64,000 nucleotides of DNA from Lachnospiraceae bacterium (GCA_902362715.1 CABIXN010000001.1:317735-381734), one strand, 5' to 3'; shown: positions 18,543 to 28,541, counted from the stretch's first letter. Translations and numbers: made by a program. The notes: generated from the letters alone by a model not told the origin.

Positions 18543-18603
18543 GGACATTTTGGGGAAGATATAGTATTATAAATGAAAATATTAAAGAAAGGACTTGACA
18601 GTT

Positions 18604-18711
<108 letters not shown>

Positions 18712-18718
18712 AAATTCT

Positions 18719-18765
18719 AAAGGTGCAAATTACCTAATTAATAGGTGGTTTGCGCCTTTTTATAT
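18719..18765 (+). terminator. Second terminator in the adhesin leader
   Basis: A long stem of about 17 bp, AAGGTGCAAATTACCTA against TAGGTGGTTTGCGCCTT (some G-T pairs), then a T-rich run. It ends about 35 bp before the adhesin ATG. Confidence 0.75.
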
Positions 18766-18799
18766 AGATTTTTATATAGCGTGAAGGAGGAAAATTGGA

Positions 18800-21700
18800 A
18801 TGAGAAGAAAGAAAAAGGTTTTGATAACTGTTTTCTTAATTTTTGCATTGGTATGTTCTGGTATGTCAAGTGGATTTCCGATTACTATTTATGCGAAGGA
18901 TAACAGTTTGGAAAAGACCTCATCTGAAATGAGAGATGGAGATGAAATGCCAGACAATGATGTGTTGGACAATCAAAATAATGAAAGCGCGAAGTCCCAG
19001 GAAGTGTTGAAGAGCACTGGACCCCATATAGAGGAAGAAACGGAAAGTGTGGAAATGATATCAGAGAACAATGGGACTGGCGATCAAGATAAGAAAAATA
19101 CCAATAGTGAAGAAACGCAGGATAGTAATGTCAGTGGCGAAAATTTAATTAAAAATGAAGTCAGGAAAAACGAAAAGACCAGTACACTTACGGTTGATAC
19201 GGTTGCTATAGTCGGTGATACAGAGTATGCATCCCTTGATGAAGCAATTAAAAATATTACAGATGATGCTACAGTAAAAGTGGTGTCCGATATAGAACTG
19301 TCTAAAAGTATTACGATACCTAAAGGTGTGTCAGTTACGCTGACAAGTGATGAAAATCAGCATACGGTTATGATGACTTCAATGAAAGAAAATTCAAACT
19401 ATGCAGCTTTTGTCATCGAGCCGGGGGCTGCCCTTGTCATCGACAGCGATTGTTTAACCCTCAAAAGAGAGAAATACCAAGACTATTTAAGTGGTTTGAT
19501 TGCTTGTCATGGTACCTTTGAACTGAAAAAAGGAACGTTGGATTGTCAGGGGAATGAAATTAATGATGGATGGGATAAAACAGATTATGCCGGAGGTATT
19601 GTTCAAGTCTGCGGAAACAAAGCTGTATTTATCATGGACGGTGGTACGATAAAGAGTGCCGTGCCACTTTATGGTGCTGGCGGTGTTAGGGTGTGTTGTA
19701 ATGGAAAGTTCTTTATGAATAATGGGACGATAATGGATATCAATAACAATGGGCAGCTCAATGCCAGTGCCGTTATAGTTCTTGGAGAAGCTGGACTTAC
19801 GACTAGTTCCACTTATTTTGAAATGAACGGCGGCTTCATTGAAAATAATACGAGCTATCGTGGAGGAGGTGTTTCCGTTATCGGCTCTAATTATGAGCAT
19901 CGTGCAGAGATGGTTATGAATGCAGGGGTTATTAGAAATAATACTTGTACGGGATGGAAGCAATCGAATAGCTCCTACCAAGCGGCAGGTGGAGGTATTT
20001 ATATTCAGGGGAATGCTGTAGTCTCTATGGAGGGAGGAGAAATCTCAAATAATACTGTGAATAGTGGATTAGGTGGCGGCGTGGCTACCGCTGACGGATA
20101 TTTAAGTACCTTTGGAAGTGTAGAGCAGGCGGAACAGCAGGGGTGGCCCATCGGTACATATAGTAAATGGTATCCTGCCGGTTTTACAATGAATGGAGGA
20201 ACAATCAGTGGCAATAAAGTGACAAAGGGAGAGATCGGCGGAGACGGCGGCTGCGGCGGAGGTATTTATTCTTCTTCAAATGAAGTAACCCTTAAAAAGG
20301 GGGTCATTGAAAATAATGAAGCCGAAAAACAGGGAGGAGGTGTGTATGTCGGTTCGGTTCCTTACGAATTGACCATTCATGACGCTGTGGTAACTGGCAA
20401 TAAGGCGACCATACTTGGGGGTGGCGTATGGGCGTGTCCTACTGGCGATACAGAGGTGTTTGTTACGAATGGTGTGGGGATTTATGACAATACCTCAGAC
20501 GGTGCTGGAGATGATGTGGTGTCCGTTAAGACTAGCGGGAAGAACTACATACTAACACTTGCTGACCGTATTTTGGGCGGGGGACAAGTACTTTGGTACA
20601 AAGATGGCGGACTGGCTGCAGATAGTAGTGTCATAGGAAATCCAGATGGTTCTGCACGCTATAATCCTGAAGGTAATGATAAGCCAATTTCACAAATTAA
20701 AAATAGTACGGAGCCCTATGCTTTGAAGGCCGTTGTTTCTGATAATGCAAAAAAAATTGCGGAAAGTAGCGCAGATCTCTTTATCAGAAATAATAAAGCA
20801 GCTCGTGGAGGCGGTATCGGTACAAATGGAGCCATTATCATGGGAGAAAAAGATAATGAGTATACATTGAAGGTAAAAAAAGATTGGAAAGACACGGATG
20901 AAAATTTAAAAGAGCCCGTTACAGTTTATCTAAAGGTCGGAGATACTGTTCTTGATTCGATAATACTTGATGAGACAAATAAATGGGAATCAGAATTTAC
21001 ACAGCTTCCGGCTCCCGATACGCTGGCAGATGCTCTTTCATACGCTGTTGTAGAGGAACCAGTACCAGATAACTTTATACCAAGTTATACAGAAGCAATG
21101 ATTGACCATGATGCCCGCACTATTACGATTCAAATTACCAACACGTATCAACCGCCAAAACTTGGAAGCCTGACAGTAACAAAGGAAGTTACAGGGACAC
21201 ATGGAGATACGGATAAAGAGTTTCATTTCACAGTTATTCTTGATGATAAAACAATCAGCGGAAGATACGGGGATATGGAATTTAAAGAGGGAATCGCGGA
21301 ATTCACCTTGAAAGACCAGGAGAGCAGGAAGGCAGAGGGTCTTCCGTCCGGAACAGGCTATAGAGTAGAAGAAAAGGAAGCAGACCAGGAAGGATATCAG
21401 ACAACTGCCAAGAATGCCCAGGGAGCTGTGCCGGAGAATGGAAATGCGGAAGTCTTGTTTACAAATGCAAAAAGTATAAAAGGAAGCCTGACAGTAACAA
21501 AGGAAGTTGCAGGAACGCATGGAGATACGAATAAAGAGTTTCATTTCACAGTTATTCTTGATGATAAAACAATCAGCGGAAGATACGGGGATATGGAATT
21601 TAAAGAGGGAATCGCGGAATTCACCTTGAAAGACCAGGAGAGCAGGAAGGCAGAGGAGCTTCCGTCCGGGACTGGCTATAGGGTAGAAGAAAAGGAAGCA

Positions 21701-22066
21701 GACCAGGAAGGATATCAGACAACTGCCAAGAATGCCCAGGGAGCAGTGCCGGAAAATGGAAATGCGGAAGTCTTGTTTATCAATCAAAAAGATGAAATAC
21801 CAGATAAACCGTCTATACCAGATGAACCACAGGTGCCAGATAAGCCATCTATACCAGATGAACCACAGGTGCCAGATAAGCCGTCTATATCCGATGAACC
21901 ACAGATGCCAGATAAACCGTCTGTATCTAATACCACTCAAAGTTTGGATAATCCAAAGACAGGTGATGGATTCAATATGGAATTCTATATTTCTTTAGCT
22001 GCGATATCTTCCTTGCTATGGGCAATTGGGATAGTTATAATTAAAAAGAAAAAATTGACAAAGTGA
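18800..22066 (+). CDS. Sortase-anchored beta-helix/CnaB adhesin
   Basis: A 1088-aa surface protein. Seen: a signal peptide (about 1-33), a Ser/Glu/Asn-rich low-complexity stretch (about 35-130), a right-handed beta-helix region (about 135-680) rich in GGGIYIQGN- and GGxISNNT-type turns, a CnaB-type domain (about 690-785) beginning LKVKKDWKD, two nearly identical repeats of about 106 aa, a Pro-rich stalk of four 12-aa units, and NPKTGD followed by a hydrophobic segment and a Lys-rich tail. The last part is a clear sortase signal. Start ATG 18800 with GAAGGAGG upstream. The leader carries two terminators and a variable-type repeat, so expression is probably switched. The ligand is unknown; no sortase is in the window. 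Confidence 0.85.
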   Translation: MRRKKKVLITVFLIFALVCSGMSSGFPITIYAKDNSLEKTSSEMRDGDEMPDNDVLDNQNNESAKSQEVLKSTGPHIEEETESVEMISENNGTGDQDKKNTNSEETQDSNVSGENLIKNEVRKNEKTSTLTVDTVAIVGDTEYASLDEAIKNITDDATVKVVSDIELSKSITIPKGVSVTLTSDENQHTVMMTSMKENSNYAAFVIEPGAALVIDSDCLTLKREKYQDYLSGLIACHGTFELKKGTLDCQGNEINDGWDKTDYAGGIVQVCGNKAVFIMDGGTIKSAVPLYGAGGVRVCCNGKFFMNNGTIMDINNNGQLNASAVIVLGEAGLTTSSTYFEMNGGFIENNTSYRGGGVSVIGSNYEHRAEMVMNAGVIRNNTCTGWKQSNSSYQAAGGGIYIQGNAVVSMEGGEISNNTVNSGLGGGVATADGYLSTFGSVEQAEQQGWPIGTYSKWYPAGFTMNGGTISGNKVTKGEIGGDGGCGGGIYSSSNEVTLKKGVIENNEAEKQGGGVYVGSVPYELTIHDAVVTGNKATILGGGVWACPTGDTEVFVTNGVGIYDNTSDGAGDDVVSVKTSGKNYILTLADRILGGGQVLWYKDGGLAADSSVIGNPDGSARYNPEGNDKPISQIKNSTEPYALKAVVSDNAKKIAESSADLFIRNNKAARGGGIGTNGAIIMGEKDNEYTLKVKKDWKDTDENLKEPVTVYLKVGDTVLDSIILDETNKWESEFTQLPAPDTLADALSYAVVEEPVPDNFIPSYTEAMIDHDARTITIQITNTYQPPKLGSLTVTKEVTGTHGDTDKEFHFTVILDDKTISGRYGDMEFKEGIAEFTLKDQESRKAEGLPSGTGYRVEEKEADQEGYQTTAKNAQGAVPENGNAEVLFTNAKSIKGSLTVTKEVAGTHGDTNKEFHFTVILDDKTISGRYGDMEFKEGIAEFTLKDQESRKAEELPSGTGYRVEEKEADQEGYQTTAKNAQGAVPENGNAEVLFINQKDEIPDKPSIPDEPQVPDKPSIPDEPQVPDKPSISDEPQMPDKPSVSNTTQSLDNPKTGDGFNMEFYISLAAISSLLWAIGIVIIKKKKLTK
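21164..21780 (+). repeat. Two near-identical 318-nt tandem repeats
   Basis: Copies begin at 21164 and 21482 and differ at only a few bases. Each encodes one CnaB-like module of the adhesin (GSLTVTKEV to VLF). Confidence 0.95.
21800..21943 (+). repeat. Four 36-nt tandem repeats (Pro-rich stalk)
   Basis: Units start at 21800, 21836, 21872 and 21908 and encode PDKPSIPDEPQV, the last two diverged. A wall-spanning stalk before the sortase signal. Confidence 0.95.
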
Positions 22067-22128
22067 TGACTTGTAAAGTGGGTTACGGTCTGTAGGCCAT
22101 TTACAGCAGCAATAAAGGAACTTTACAT

Positions 22129-22175
22129 AGCCGGGAGGTTTGTCTTAACAGGGGATCTCTCGGCTTATTTTATTT
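22129..22175 (+). terminator. Terminator after the adhesin gene
   Basis: Stem AGCCGGGAG / CTCTCGGCT followed by TATTTTATTT. The rest of the gap to the tRNA (22176-22504) has no recognised gene. Confidence 0.65.
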
Positions 22176-22504
22176 CTGCATTTATGATTTCTCTCAGTTT
22201 TTCCGCCAAAGTTAATTTCTGGAGTATTGATTCTTTTTCTATGGAATACGCCCTAATTGTCATAAATATATTGACAAGAACTATTGAATCGTTTACACTG
22301 ATTTACGCATGAGAAATTGATTCTATTACAATTCTATCACAATGGAGTTTTCTACCACAATTAGCTTCAACTTTAATAAGATCTGTGGATATTAAAAAGG
22401 AATTGTCAGACAACTAATAAGTGATATAAGAATAGCTGAAAAGCCTGATAAATCAAGGAAAATGGTATAAATAAAGGTTTTTCAAGAGATGAAATTTCAA
22501 ATCC

Positions 22505-22577
22505 GCTTCGATAGCTCAGCTGGTAGAGCACTTCACTCGTAATGAAGGGGTCGTGGGTTCGAGTCCCATTCGAAGCT
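22505..22577 (+). tRNA. tRNA-Thr (anticodon CGT)
   Basis: Complete cloverleaf: acceptor GCTTCGA/TCGAAGC, D arm TAGCTCAGCTGGTAGAGCA, anticodon stem CTTCA/TGAAG around CTCGTAA (anticodon CGT, reads ACG), T arm with TTCGAGT. No CCA is encoded. It stands alone. Confidence 0.95.
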
Positions 22578-22654
22578 TGTTTAAAGGGAGGCTGATATAC
22601 AGTCTCCCTTTCAGCATATACAAAAATCCGATAGAGGAAGGAAGATGAACGGTT

Positions 22655-23962
22655 ATGTATCAGGAGATTGCAAAACTGATTTTATATGGAGATTTAAAAG
22701 AAGATACGATTTTATATCAGATGGGGGAGATTTTTCGGAAATTTGAGGAAAAAACAGTTTCCCGTGCGGGATTAACAAGGGAAATATATACTCAGATCAA
22801 GCATTTGCTGAATCTGTCCACAGAATATGGGTTTGATAAAAATCTGTGGCATAATTATCTCACTTATTTTCTGATTACCAATGAAAATTCTTTTAGCATA
22901 ACAAGCGAAAAGGTTGGTGCCAACGATGGAAGTGTGAATTATTTTGCACTGAATGATTTTAAAGCACTGAAAGCTCTCTTTGATTATGATTTTTCAACCA
23001 TAGAAAAAGAACTCCAGATTGATTGCTTCAGTCATATTTCCAATTATAAGGCTATTGTAAAAAAAGAGCTGATGTATAATAAAAATGTCAGTGAAAAGGT
23101 GCAGGCTTTAAGCGAAAAACTTGAGACTGCTGAAGATGAGATGGAATTTTTCCGGATGGTTACAGATTTTTATAAAGAATATGGCGTTGGAATGTTCGGC
23201 CTGAATAAAGCATTTCGGATTCAGGACCGCAATGATGGAGAGGTAACGTTTCTGCCTATCAATAATATGGAAAAAGTTATGCTGGACGATCTGGTGGGAT
23301 ATGAGATTCAGAAAAAGAAACTGGTTGAGAATACAGAAGCATTTGTTCAGGGCAGAAAAGCGAATAATGCTTTATTGTTTGGGGACAGCGGAACCGGGAA
23401 GTCTACCAGTATTAAAGCCATTGTAAATGCATATTATGACCAGGGCCTGCGGATGATAGAGATTTATAAGCACCAGTTTAAAGATTTGTCCAATGTGATT
23501 GCTCAGATCAAAAACAGAAATTATCGTTTTATTATTTATATGGACGATCTGTCCTTTGAAGAATTTGAGATTGAATATAAGTTTTTAAAAGCAGTGATTG
23601 AGGGCGGTGTGGAAACGAAACCGGATAATATTCTGATTTATGCAACTTCCAACAGACGTCATTTAATTAAAGAAAACTGGAGCGACAGAAATGATGTGGA
23701 GCAGGCTGACGGAATGCACCGTTCAGATACAATGGAAGAAAAACTTTCCCTTGTGCATCGTTTTGGCTGTACTATAAATTATTCCAAACCCACCCAGAAA
23801 GAGTATTTCCATATTGTAACAGAGCTTGCCAGAAAGAACGGGATTACTATGAGTGAGGAGCTGCTGTGTGGGGAGGCAAATAAATGGGAACTGAGTCATG
23901 GAGGAATTTCCGGAAGAACAGCTCAACAGTTTGTTAATTTTTTGTCAGGAATGCAGAAATAA
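22655..23962 (+). CDS. DUF815 family AAA+ ATPase
   Basis: A 435-aa soluble ATPase; the family has no settled function. Seen: Walker [10 protein letters not shown] (about residues 247-255), Walker [12 protein letters not shown] (about 292-302), [10 protein letters not shown] with a sensor-1-like Asn (about 330-339), and the DUF815-typical tail with LVHRFG and [13 protein letters not shown]. The N-terminal 200 aa are helical and unassigned. Start ATG 22655 has GGAAGG upstream; an ATG at 22644 is out of frame. It stands between the tRNA and fba without operon partners. Confidence 0.85.
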   Translation: MYQEIAKLILYGDLKEDTILYQMGEIFRKFEEKTVSRAGLTREIYTQIKHLLNLSTEYGFDKNLWHNYLTYFLITNENSFSITSEKVGANDGSVNYFALNDFKALKALFDYDFSTIEKELQIDCFSHISNYKAIVKKELMYNKNVSEKVQALSEKLETAEDEMEFFRMVTDFYKEYGVGMFGLNKAFRIQDRNDGEVTFLPINNMEKVMLDDLVGYEIQKKKLVENTEAFVQGRKANNALLFGDSGTGKSTSIKAIVNAYYDQGLRMIEIYKHQFKDLSNVIAQIKNRNYRFIIYMDDLSFEEFEIEYKFLKAVIEGGVETKPDNILIYATSNRRHLIKENWSDRNDVEQADGMHRSDTMEEKLSLVHRFGCTINYSKPTQKEYFHIVTELARKNGITMSEELLCGEANKWELSHGGISGRTAQQFVNFLSGMQK

Positions 23963-24069
23963 GCAAAGATTTTATTGACAAAGCGTCTTAAATGCGCAAA
24001 GATATACGTATGGATATTGTTAGTTTCTTATCCAATTCTGATTGATATTAACAAGGAGGATTTATTGAA

Positions 24070-25020
24070 ATGGGCTTAGTTACGACGAAAGAGATGTTCA
24101 AAAAAGCATATGAAGGCGGTTATGCCATCGGAGCATTTAATGTAAACAATATGGAAATTGTGCAGGGGATTACAGAAGCTGCCGGAGAGTTAAATGCACC
24201 GTTGATTCTGCAGGTATCTGCAGGTGCAAGAAAATATGCAAACCATTCCTATCTGGTGAAATTGGTTGAGGCTGCGCTGATTGAAAATGATCTTCCCATT
24301 GCATTACATTTGGATCATGGCGCAGATTTTGAAATCTGTAAGGCATGTATTGACGGTGGATTTACATCCGTTATGATTGATGGTTCTCATCATTCTTTTG
24401 AGGATAATATTGCGCTGACAAAAAAAGTTGTAGAATATGCTCACGACAAAGGTGTTGTTGTAGAAGGTGAGCTTGGCCAGCTGGCAGGTGTGGAAGATGA
24501 TGTAAAAGTCAGCGCGGAAGACGCGAAATATACACATCCTGATGAAGTGGAAGAGTTTGTTGACCGCACAGGAGTTGACTCTCTTGCAATTGCAATTGGA
24601 ACAAGCCACGGTGCATTTAAATTTAAACCGGGACAAAAGCCAATGCTTCGTTTTGATATTCTGGAAGAAATTACAAAGCGTCTCCCAGAGTTTCCGATTG
24701 TTCTGCACGGAGCTTCCAGCGTATCTCAGGAATATGTAAAGATTATTCAGGCAAACGGAGGAAATCTTGCGGATGCTATTGGTATTCCGGAGGAGATGCT
24801 TCGTCAGGCGGCAAAGTCAGCTGTATGTAAAATTAACATTGACTCCGACCTTCGTCTTGCAATGACAGCCGGAATCAGAGAAGTATTGTTCCAGCATCCG
24901 GAAGCATTTGATCCTAGAGAATATTTAAAAGTAGGCCGTGCCTATGTAAAAGAGGTAGTTTCTCATAAGATCCGTGAAGTATTAGGCTGTGAAGGAAAAG
25001 CAGCAGAAATATCAAAATAA
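24070..25020 (+). CDS. fba: Class II fructose-bisphosphate aldolase
   Basis: Zinc enzyme that splits fructose-1,6-bisphosphate into dihydroxyacetone phosphate and glyceraldehyde-3-phosphate. Seen: HLDHGAD with Asp82 and His83, VVVEGELGQLAGVED (about residues 132-146), a GTSHGAFKF zinc-ligand region near 178-186, and VLHGASSVSQE. The length, 316 aa, is close to the class IIB enzyme. AAGGAGG precedes ATG 24070. A TTGACA at 23975 may belong to its promoter, but no good -10 is found at the usual distance. It is a single-gene unit ending in the terminator at 25031. Confidence 0.95.
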   Translation: MGLVTTKEMFKKAYEGGYAIGAFNVNNMEIVQGITEAAGELNAPLILQVSAGARKYANHSYLVKLVEAALIENDLPIALHLDHGADFEICKACIDGGFTSVMIDGSHHSFEDNIALTKKVVEYAHDKGVVVEGELGQLAGVEDDVKVSAEDAKYTHPDEVEEFVDRTGVDSLAIAIGTSHGAFKFKPGQKPMLRFDILEEITKRLPEFPIVLHGASSVSQEYVKIIQANGGNLADAIGIPEEMLRQAAKSAVCKINIDSDLRLAMTAGIREVLFQHPEAFDPREYLKVGRAYVKEVVSHKIREVLGCEGKAAEISK

Positions 25021-25030
25021 TATTCAGATG

Positions 25031-25090
25031 AAAAAAATCAGTCTTTGGAATCATCTCATAGGAGGAGATTTTAAAGGCTGGTTTTTTATT
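25031..25090 (+). terminator. Terminator after fba
   Basis: ATCAGTCTTT pairs with AAAGGCTGGT (with G-T pairs), with a further ATCTC/GAGAT stem inside, followed by a T run. Confidence 0.7.
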
Positions 25091-25214
25091 TTCTTTAAAA
25101 TTCTTGTCAAACAGAAAAATATTCCATGCAGGAGCGCACTGGTTCTTTTTATAAGATAATTTTGTTTCATAAAAAAAATGTTATGATTTTTATGCAGAAA
25201 AAGTCATAATTAAA

Positions 25215-25243
25215 TTGACTTTACGGATTAGAGAATGTAAAAT
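25215..25243 (+). promoter_or_regulatory. Promoter of the ABC importer operon
   Basis: TTGACT, 17 bp, TAAAAT, 32 bp before the start of the binding-protein gene. No T-box was found upstream. Confidence 0.6.
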
Positions 25244-25275
25244 AATAAACATATTTGGGACTAATGGAGGACGAG

Positions 25276-26274
25276 ATGAAAAAGAAAATGGTAGCAGTTT
25301 TACTGACTGCATTAATGGTATGCGGGCTTGCGGCCTGTGGAAAAGCAGATGATTCTAAATCTTCAGCAAAGTCTGAGAACAGCGCATCGGGGAAGGCGGA
25401 ATATAAGGTTGGTATCTGCCAGCTGGTACAGCATGAGTCTCTGGATGCGGCTACAGAAGGATTTATGGCTGCATTGAAGGAGGAGCTGGGAGATAAGGTA
25501 GAATTTGACGAGCAGAATGCACAGAATGATTCTAATACATGTTCTACAATTATTAACGGATTTGTTTCCAATGACGTTGACCTGATTCTGGCGAATGCCA
25601 CGCCGGCGCTTCAGGCGGCAGCAGCAGGAACCAATACCATTCCGGTTCTTGGAACCTGTGTAACAGAGTATGGTGTTGCCCTGGAGATTGACGATTTCAA
25701 CGGTACTGTAGGCGGAAATATTTCAGGAACCGCTGATCTGGCGCCGCTGGATAAACAAGCAGAGCTTGTTCAGAGTGTATTTCCGGATGCAAAAAATGTT
25801 GGGCTTCTTTACTGCTCTGCAGAGGCAAATTCCAAATACCAGGTAGATACTATGAAAGAGTATCTTGAGAAAATGGGATATAAATGCGAATATTATGCTT
25901 TTTCTGATTCTAATGATTTGTCTTCAGTTGTAAGTTCAGCAGCAGGAGCAAGCGATTTGATTTATGTGCCCACAGACAATACGGTTGCATCTAATACAGG
26001 AATCATTGATAATATCTGCCTTCCAGCCAAAGTACCTGTAGTGGGCGGAGACCAGGGAATCTGCGGCGGATGCGGTACGATTACAATCTGCGTGGATTAT
26101 TATGACATCGGTTACACCACCGGAGAGATGGCAGCTAAAATTCTGACCGGTGAATCAGATGTTTCTAAGATGCCCATTGAATATTCACAGAATATTACAA
26201 TGAAATACAATCCTACGAATGTAGAGGCACTGGGCATTAAAGTTCCGGATGAAGCGGTGGCAATTGAAAAATAA
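25276..26274 (+). CDS. ABC importer substrate-binding lipoprotein (TrpX/DUF534 type)
   Basis: Binds a small ligand outside the cell and delivers it to the permease downstream. Seen: a signal peptide with lipobox LAAC (Cys21), then two lobes of a periplasmic-binding fold, with the family motif VGICQLVQHESLDAA at the start of the mature part and VGGDQGICGGCGTITICVDYYDIGYTTGEMA late (split here by family variation). The length is 332 aa. ATG 25276 is chosen (GGAGG 5 bp upstream). Relatives are annotated as tryptophan/tyrosine or unknown-ligand transporters; the ligand here is not known. It is first in an operon with the permease and ATPase genes. Confidence 0.85.
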   Translation: MKKKMVAVLLTALMVCGLAACGKADDSKSSAKSENSASGKAEYKVGICQLVQHESLDAATEGFMAALKEELGDKVEFDEQNAQNDSNTCSTIINGFVSNDVDLILANATPALQAAAAGTNTIPVLGTCVTEYGVALEIDDFNGTVGGNISGTADLAPLDKQAELVQSVFPDAKNVGLLYCSAEANSKYQVDTMKEYLEKMGYKCEYYAFSDSNDLSSVVSSAAGASDLIYVPTDNTVASNTGIIDNICLPAKVPVVGGDQGICGGCGTITICVDYYDIGYTTGEMAAKILTGESDVSKMPIEYSQNITMKYNPTNVEALGIKVPDEAVAIEK

Positions 26275-26286
26275 AGAAGGGTTTTT

Positions 26287-26344
26287 TATACAGGAGGAAT
26301 CCTGTATACAGCAGTGCAGCCTTCGGTGAAAGCCGGCTGCACTG
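26287..26344 (+). other. Two strong hairpins between binding protein and permease
   Basis: TATACAGGA/TCCTGTATA (4-nt loop) and CAGTGCAGCC/GGCTGCACTG (13-nt loop), without a long T run. Such structures often protect the upstream mRNA so that the binding protein is made in excess over the membrane parts. Confidence 0.6.
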
Positions 26345-26443
26345 GTTTCCCGTACTTCTATGCAGCGAGATGGTGGTTTCGCTGCCATTTTACTGTTTAT
26401 TGTTTAAAAACGACTGAGAGATAATTCGAGAGGAGAAAGGAAC

Positions 26444-27376
26444 ATGAGTATTCCAATTTTATTGAATGCACTGCCGGGAGCAGTTGCCCAGGGGCTGATC
26501 TGGGGCATTATGGCTATCGGCGTTTATGTAACATTCAGAGTTCTGGACATTGCGGACCTGACGGTGGATGGAAGTATGTGTACCGGTGGAGCAGTCTGTA
26601 TTATGATGATGCTTTCTGGTCACGGAGTTGTGGTATCTTTGATTGTGGCTACGCTTGCGGGTATGGCGGCCGGACTGATTACGGGAATTTTTCATACGTT
26701 TATGGGGATTCCGGCAATCTTATCCGGTATTTTAACACAGCTGGCGCTGTATTCCATTAACCTGAAAATTATGACTAAGGCAAATCAGTCTATTAATGTG
26801 GATAAATATGATCTGTTAGTTTCCCTGCGTTTTGTAAAGGATGTTCCGTGGTATAAAAATACCATTTTTGTAGTTGCCATTATGATTGTAGTGCTGGTTG
26901 CCGTGCTGTACTGGTTTTTCGGAAGAGAAATCGGGTGTGCGCTCCGGGCTACCGGATGTAATGGAAATATGGCAAGAGCACAGGGGATTAATACGAATTT
27001 TAATAAAGTGCTTGGTTTGATGATTTCAAATGGACTGGTAGGTCTCTCTAGTGCGCTTCTGGCGCAGTATCAGGGTTTTGCAGACGTTAATATGGGACGT
27101 GGAGCAATTGTTATCGGCCTGGCAGCAGTGATTATCGGTGAGGCGATTTTCGGAAAGATTTTCAGAAATTTTGCCTTAAGTCTGGTTGCTGTTGCACTTG
27201 GATCTATCATCTATTATCTGGTGCTTCAGATTGTGATTCTTATGGGCGTGGATACAGACCTGCTGAAATTACTGACAGCTGTTGTAGTAGCTATATTCCT
27301 TGCGGTTCCATACTGGAAGAGCAGATATTTTTCAAAAGGAATAAGAAGAGGAGGCGCTTCAAATGCTGGAAATTAG
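26444..27376 (+). CDS. ABC importer permease (TrpY type)
   Basis: Membrane channel of the importer. Seen: about eight to nine hydrophobic spans, with ITGIFHTFMGIPAILSGIL and LRATGCNGNMARAQGI motifs of the branched-chain/ribose permease class (BPD_transp_2). The length is 310 aa. Start ATG 26444 with AGGAGAAAGGA. The end overlaps the ATPase gene by 14 bp, so they are translationally coupled. Confidence 0.9.
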   Translation: MSIPILLNALPGAVAQGLIWGIMAIGVYVTFRVLDIADLTVDGSMCTGGAVCIMMMLSGHGVVVSLIVATLAGMAAGLITGIFHTFMGIPAILSGILTQLALYSINLKIMTKANQSINVDKYDLLVSLRFVKDVPWYKNTIFVVAIMIVVLVAVLYWFFGREIGCALRATGCNGNMARAQGINTNFNKVLGLMISNGLVGLSSALLAQYQGFADVNMGRGAIVIGLAAVIIGEAIFGKIFRNFALSLVAVALGSIIYYLVLQIVILMGVDTDLLKLLTAVVVAIFLAVPYWKSRYFSKGIRRGGASNAGN

Positions 27377-28157
27377 AAATATATACAAAACCTTTAATCC
27401 CGGTACTGTAAATGAAAAAGTAGCGCTGAACGGATTATCTTTGACTTTGGAGGAAGGGGACTTTGTTACCGTCATCGGCGGAAATGGAGCCGGGAAATCC
27501 ACCATGCTTAATGCGATTGCAGGAGCCTGGTCTGTAGACGAAGGTCAGATTCTTATTGACGGTGAGGATGTAACAAGGCTGCCGGAACATAAACGGGCTA
27601 AATTTTTAGGACGTGTGTTCCAGGATCCTATGACAGGGACTGCCGCCACCATGGGAATTGAAGAAAACCTTGCGCTGGCAAAAAGGCGGGGATGTCTAAG
27701 GACTCTGCGTCCCGGTATTAAAAAATCAGAACGGGAAGAATATAAAGAACTGTTAAAAATTTTAGATCTTGGTCTGGAAGACAGACTGACATCCAAAGTA
27801 GGGCTGTTATCCGGCGGCCAGCGTCAGGCGCTTACACTGCTGATGGCGACTTTAAAAAAGCCCAAATTGCTGCTTTTAGATGAACATACTGCGGCTCTGG
27901 ATCCAAAAACTGCCGCAAAAGTGCTGGAAACCACAGAAACAATTATAAACAGGGAGCATCTGACAACGCTGATGATTACCCATAATATGAAAGATGCCAT
28001 CGCCCATGGAAACAGACTGATTATGATGATGGAAGGAAAAGTGATTCTGGATATCCGGGGTGAAGAAAAGAAAAAACTCACGGTAGAGGAGTTGCTGCAT
28101 AAATTTGAGCAGGCCAGCGGTGGAGAATTTTCAAATGACAAGGCAATTCTTGGATAG
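27363..28157 (+). CDS. ABC importer ATP-binding protein (TrpZ type)
   Basis: Drives the importer formed with the two genes before it. Seen: Walker A GGNGAGKST (about residues 39-47), Q-loop region FQDPMTGTA (about 87-95), signature LSGGQRQAL, Walker B LLLLDEHTAALDP, and switch His in MITHNMKDA. The length, 264 aa, is usual. ATG 27363 lies inside the end of the permease gene, with GAGG upstream. Confidence 0.95.
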   Translation: MLEIRNIYKTFNPGTVNEKVALNGLSLTLEEGDFVTVIGGNGAGKSTMLNAIAGAWSVDEGQILIDGEDVTRLPEHKRAKFLGRVFQDPMTGTAATMGIEENLALAKRRGCLRTLRPGIKKSEREEYKELLKILDLGLEDRLTSKVGLLSGGQRQALTLLMATLKKPKLLLLDEHTAALDPKTAAKVLETTETIINREHLTTLMITHNMKDAIAHGNRLIMMMEGKVILDIRGEEKKKLTVEELLHKFEQASGGEFSNDKAILG

Positions 28158-28173
28158 GAAAAAGTAGAAGGAG

Positions 28174-28241
28174 ACTCTCACAGAAGGGTATTTTAAACAG
28201 AATTTTATCTGGTTTAGAATACTTTTCCGTGAGAGTTTTTT
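28174..28241 (+). terminator. Terminator after the ABC operon
   Basis: ACTCTCAC...GTGAGAGT outer stem, with GTATTTTAAAC/GTTTAGAATAC inside, then a run of T. Confidence 0.8.
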
Positions 28242-28245
28242 GTTA

Positions 28246-28398
28246 CTCTATAGGAAATGCTGTGTTGCGATAAAACTGAAAAGTACCGATTCCTATAGAG
28301 CAAAAAAACGCTTCGCTGTGGATCGCACTGCGGCGGAATGGAGTCATGTCGCAAAAGCGACCCGCCGCAGGCGGAGAATGTGCTTTACACATTCTTTT
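28246..28398 (+). other. Structured intergenic element, copy B
   Basis: CTCTATAGGAA (28246-28256) pairs perfectly with TTCCTATAGAG (28290-28300). Next, TGCGGCGG (28329-28336) pairs with CCGCCGCA (28362-28369) around GTCGC-AAAA-GCGAC. Finally, GAATGTG-CTTTA-CACATTC is followed by TTTTCT, like a terminator. The middle part corresponds to copy A at 2310-2480. No gene lies in 28158-28541. Confidence 0.5.
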
Positions 28399-28449
28399 CT
28401 ATAGAAGTCGGTCTGTTCCCTGGCATTCTGTGCTGGAAGACATTTACAC

Positions 28450-28478
28450 TACAAAAACGAATATATGTTCGGTATAAT
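28450..28478 (+). promoter_or_regulatory. dinB promoter with LexA/SOS box
   Basis: CGAATATATGTTCG (28458-28471) differs by one base from the Gram-positive SOS box CGAAC-N4-GTTCG and touches a TATAAT at 28473-28478 (a weak -35, TACAAA, 17 bp before). It implies LexA repression. Confidence 0.7.
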
Positions 28479-28541
28479 GCATATATAATAACAGAATCAT
28501 TCACAGTTCTGAGAATGCTGGGAAGAGGTGAGCTTATTTTT

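Noticed and set aside
22165..22263. Minus-strand 32-codon frame (MTIRAYSIEKES...) in the gap after the adhesin
   Set aside because: It has plausible protein composition and may be a remnant, but it overlaps the adhesin terminator, has no convincing ribosome site and an in-frame stop shortly upstream. Too little support for a gene.
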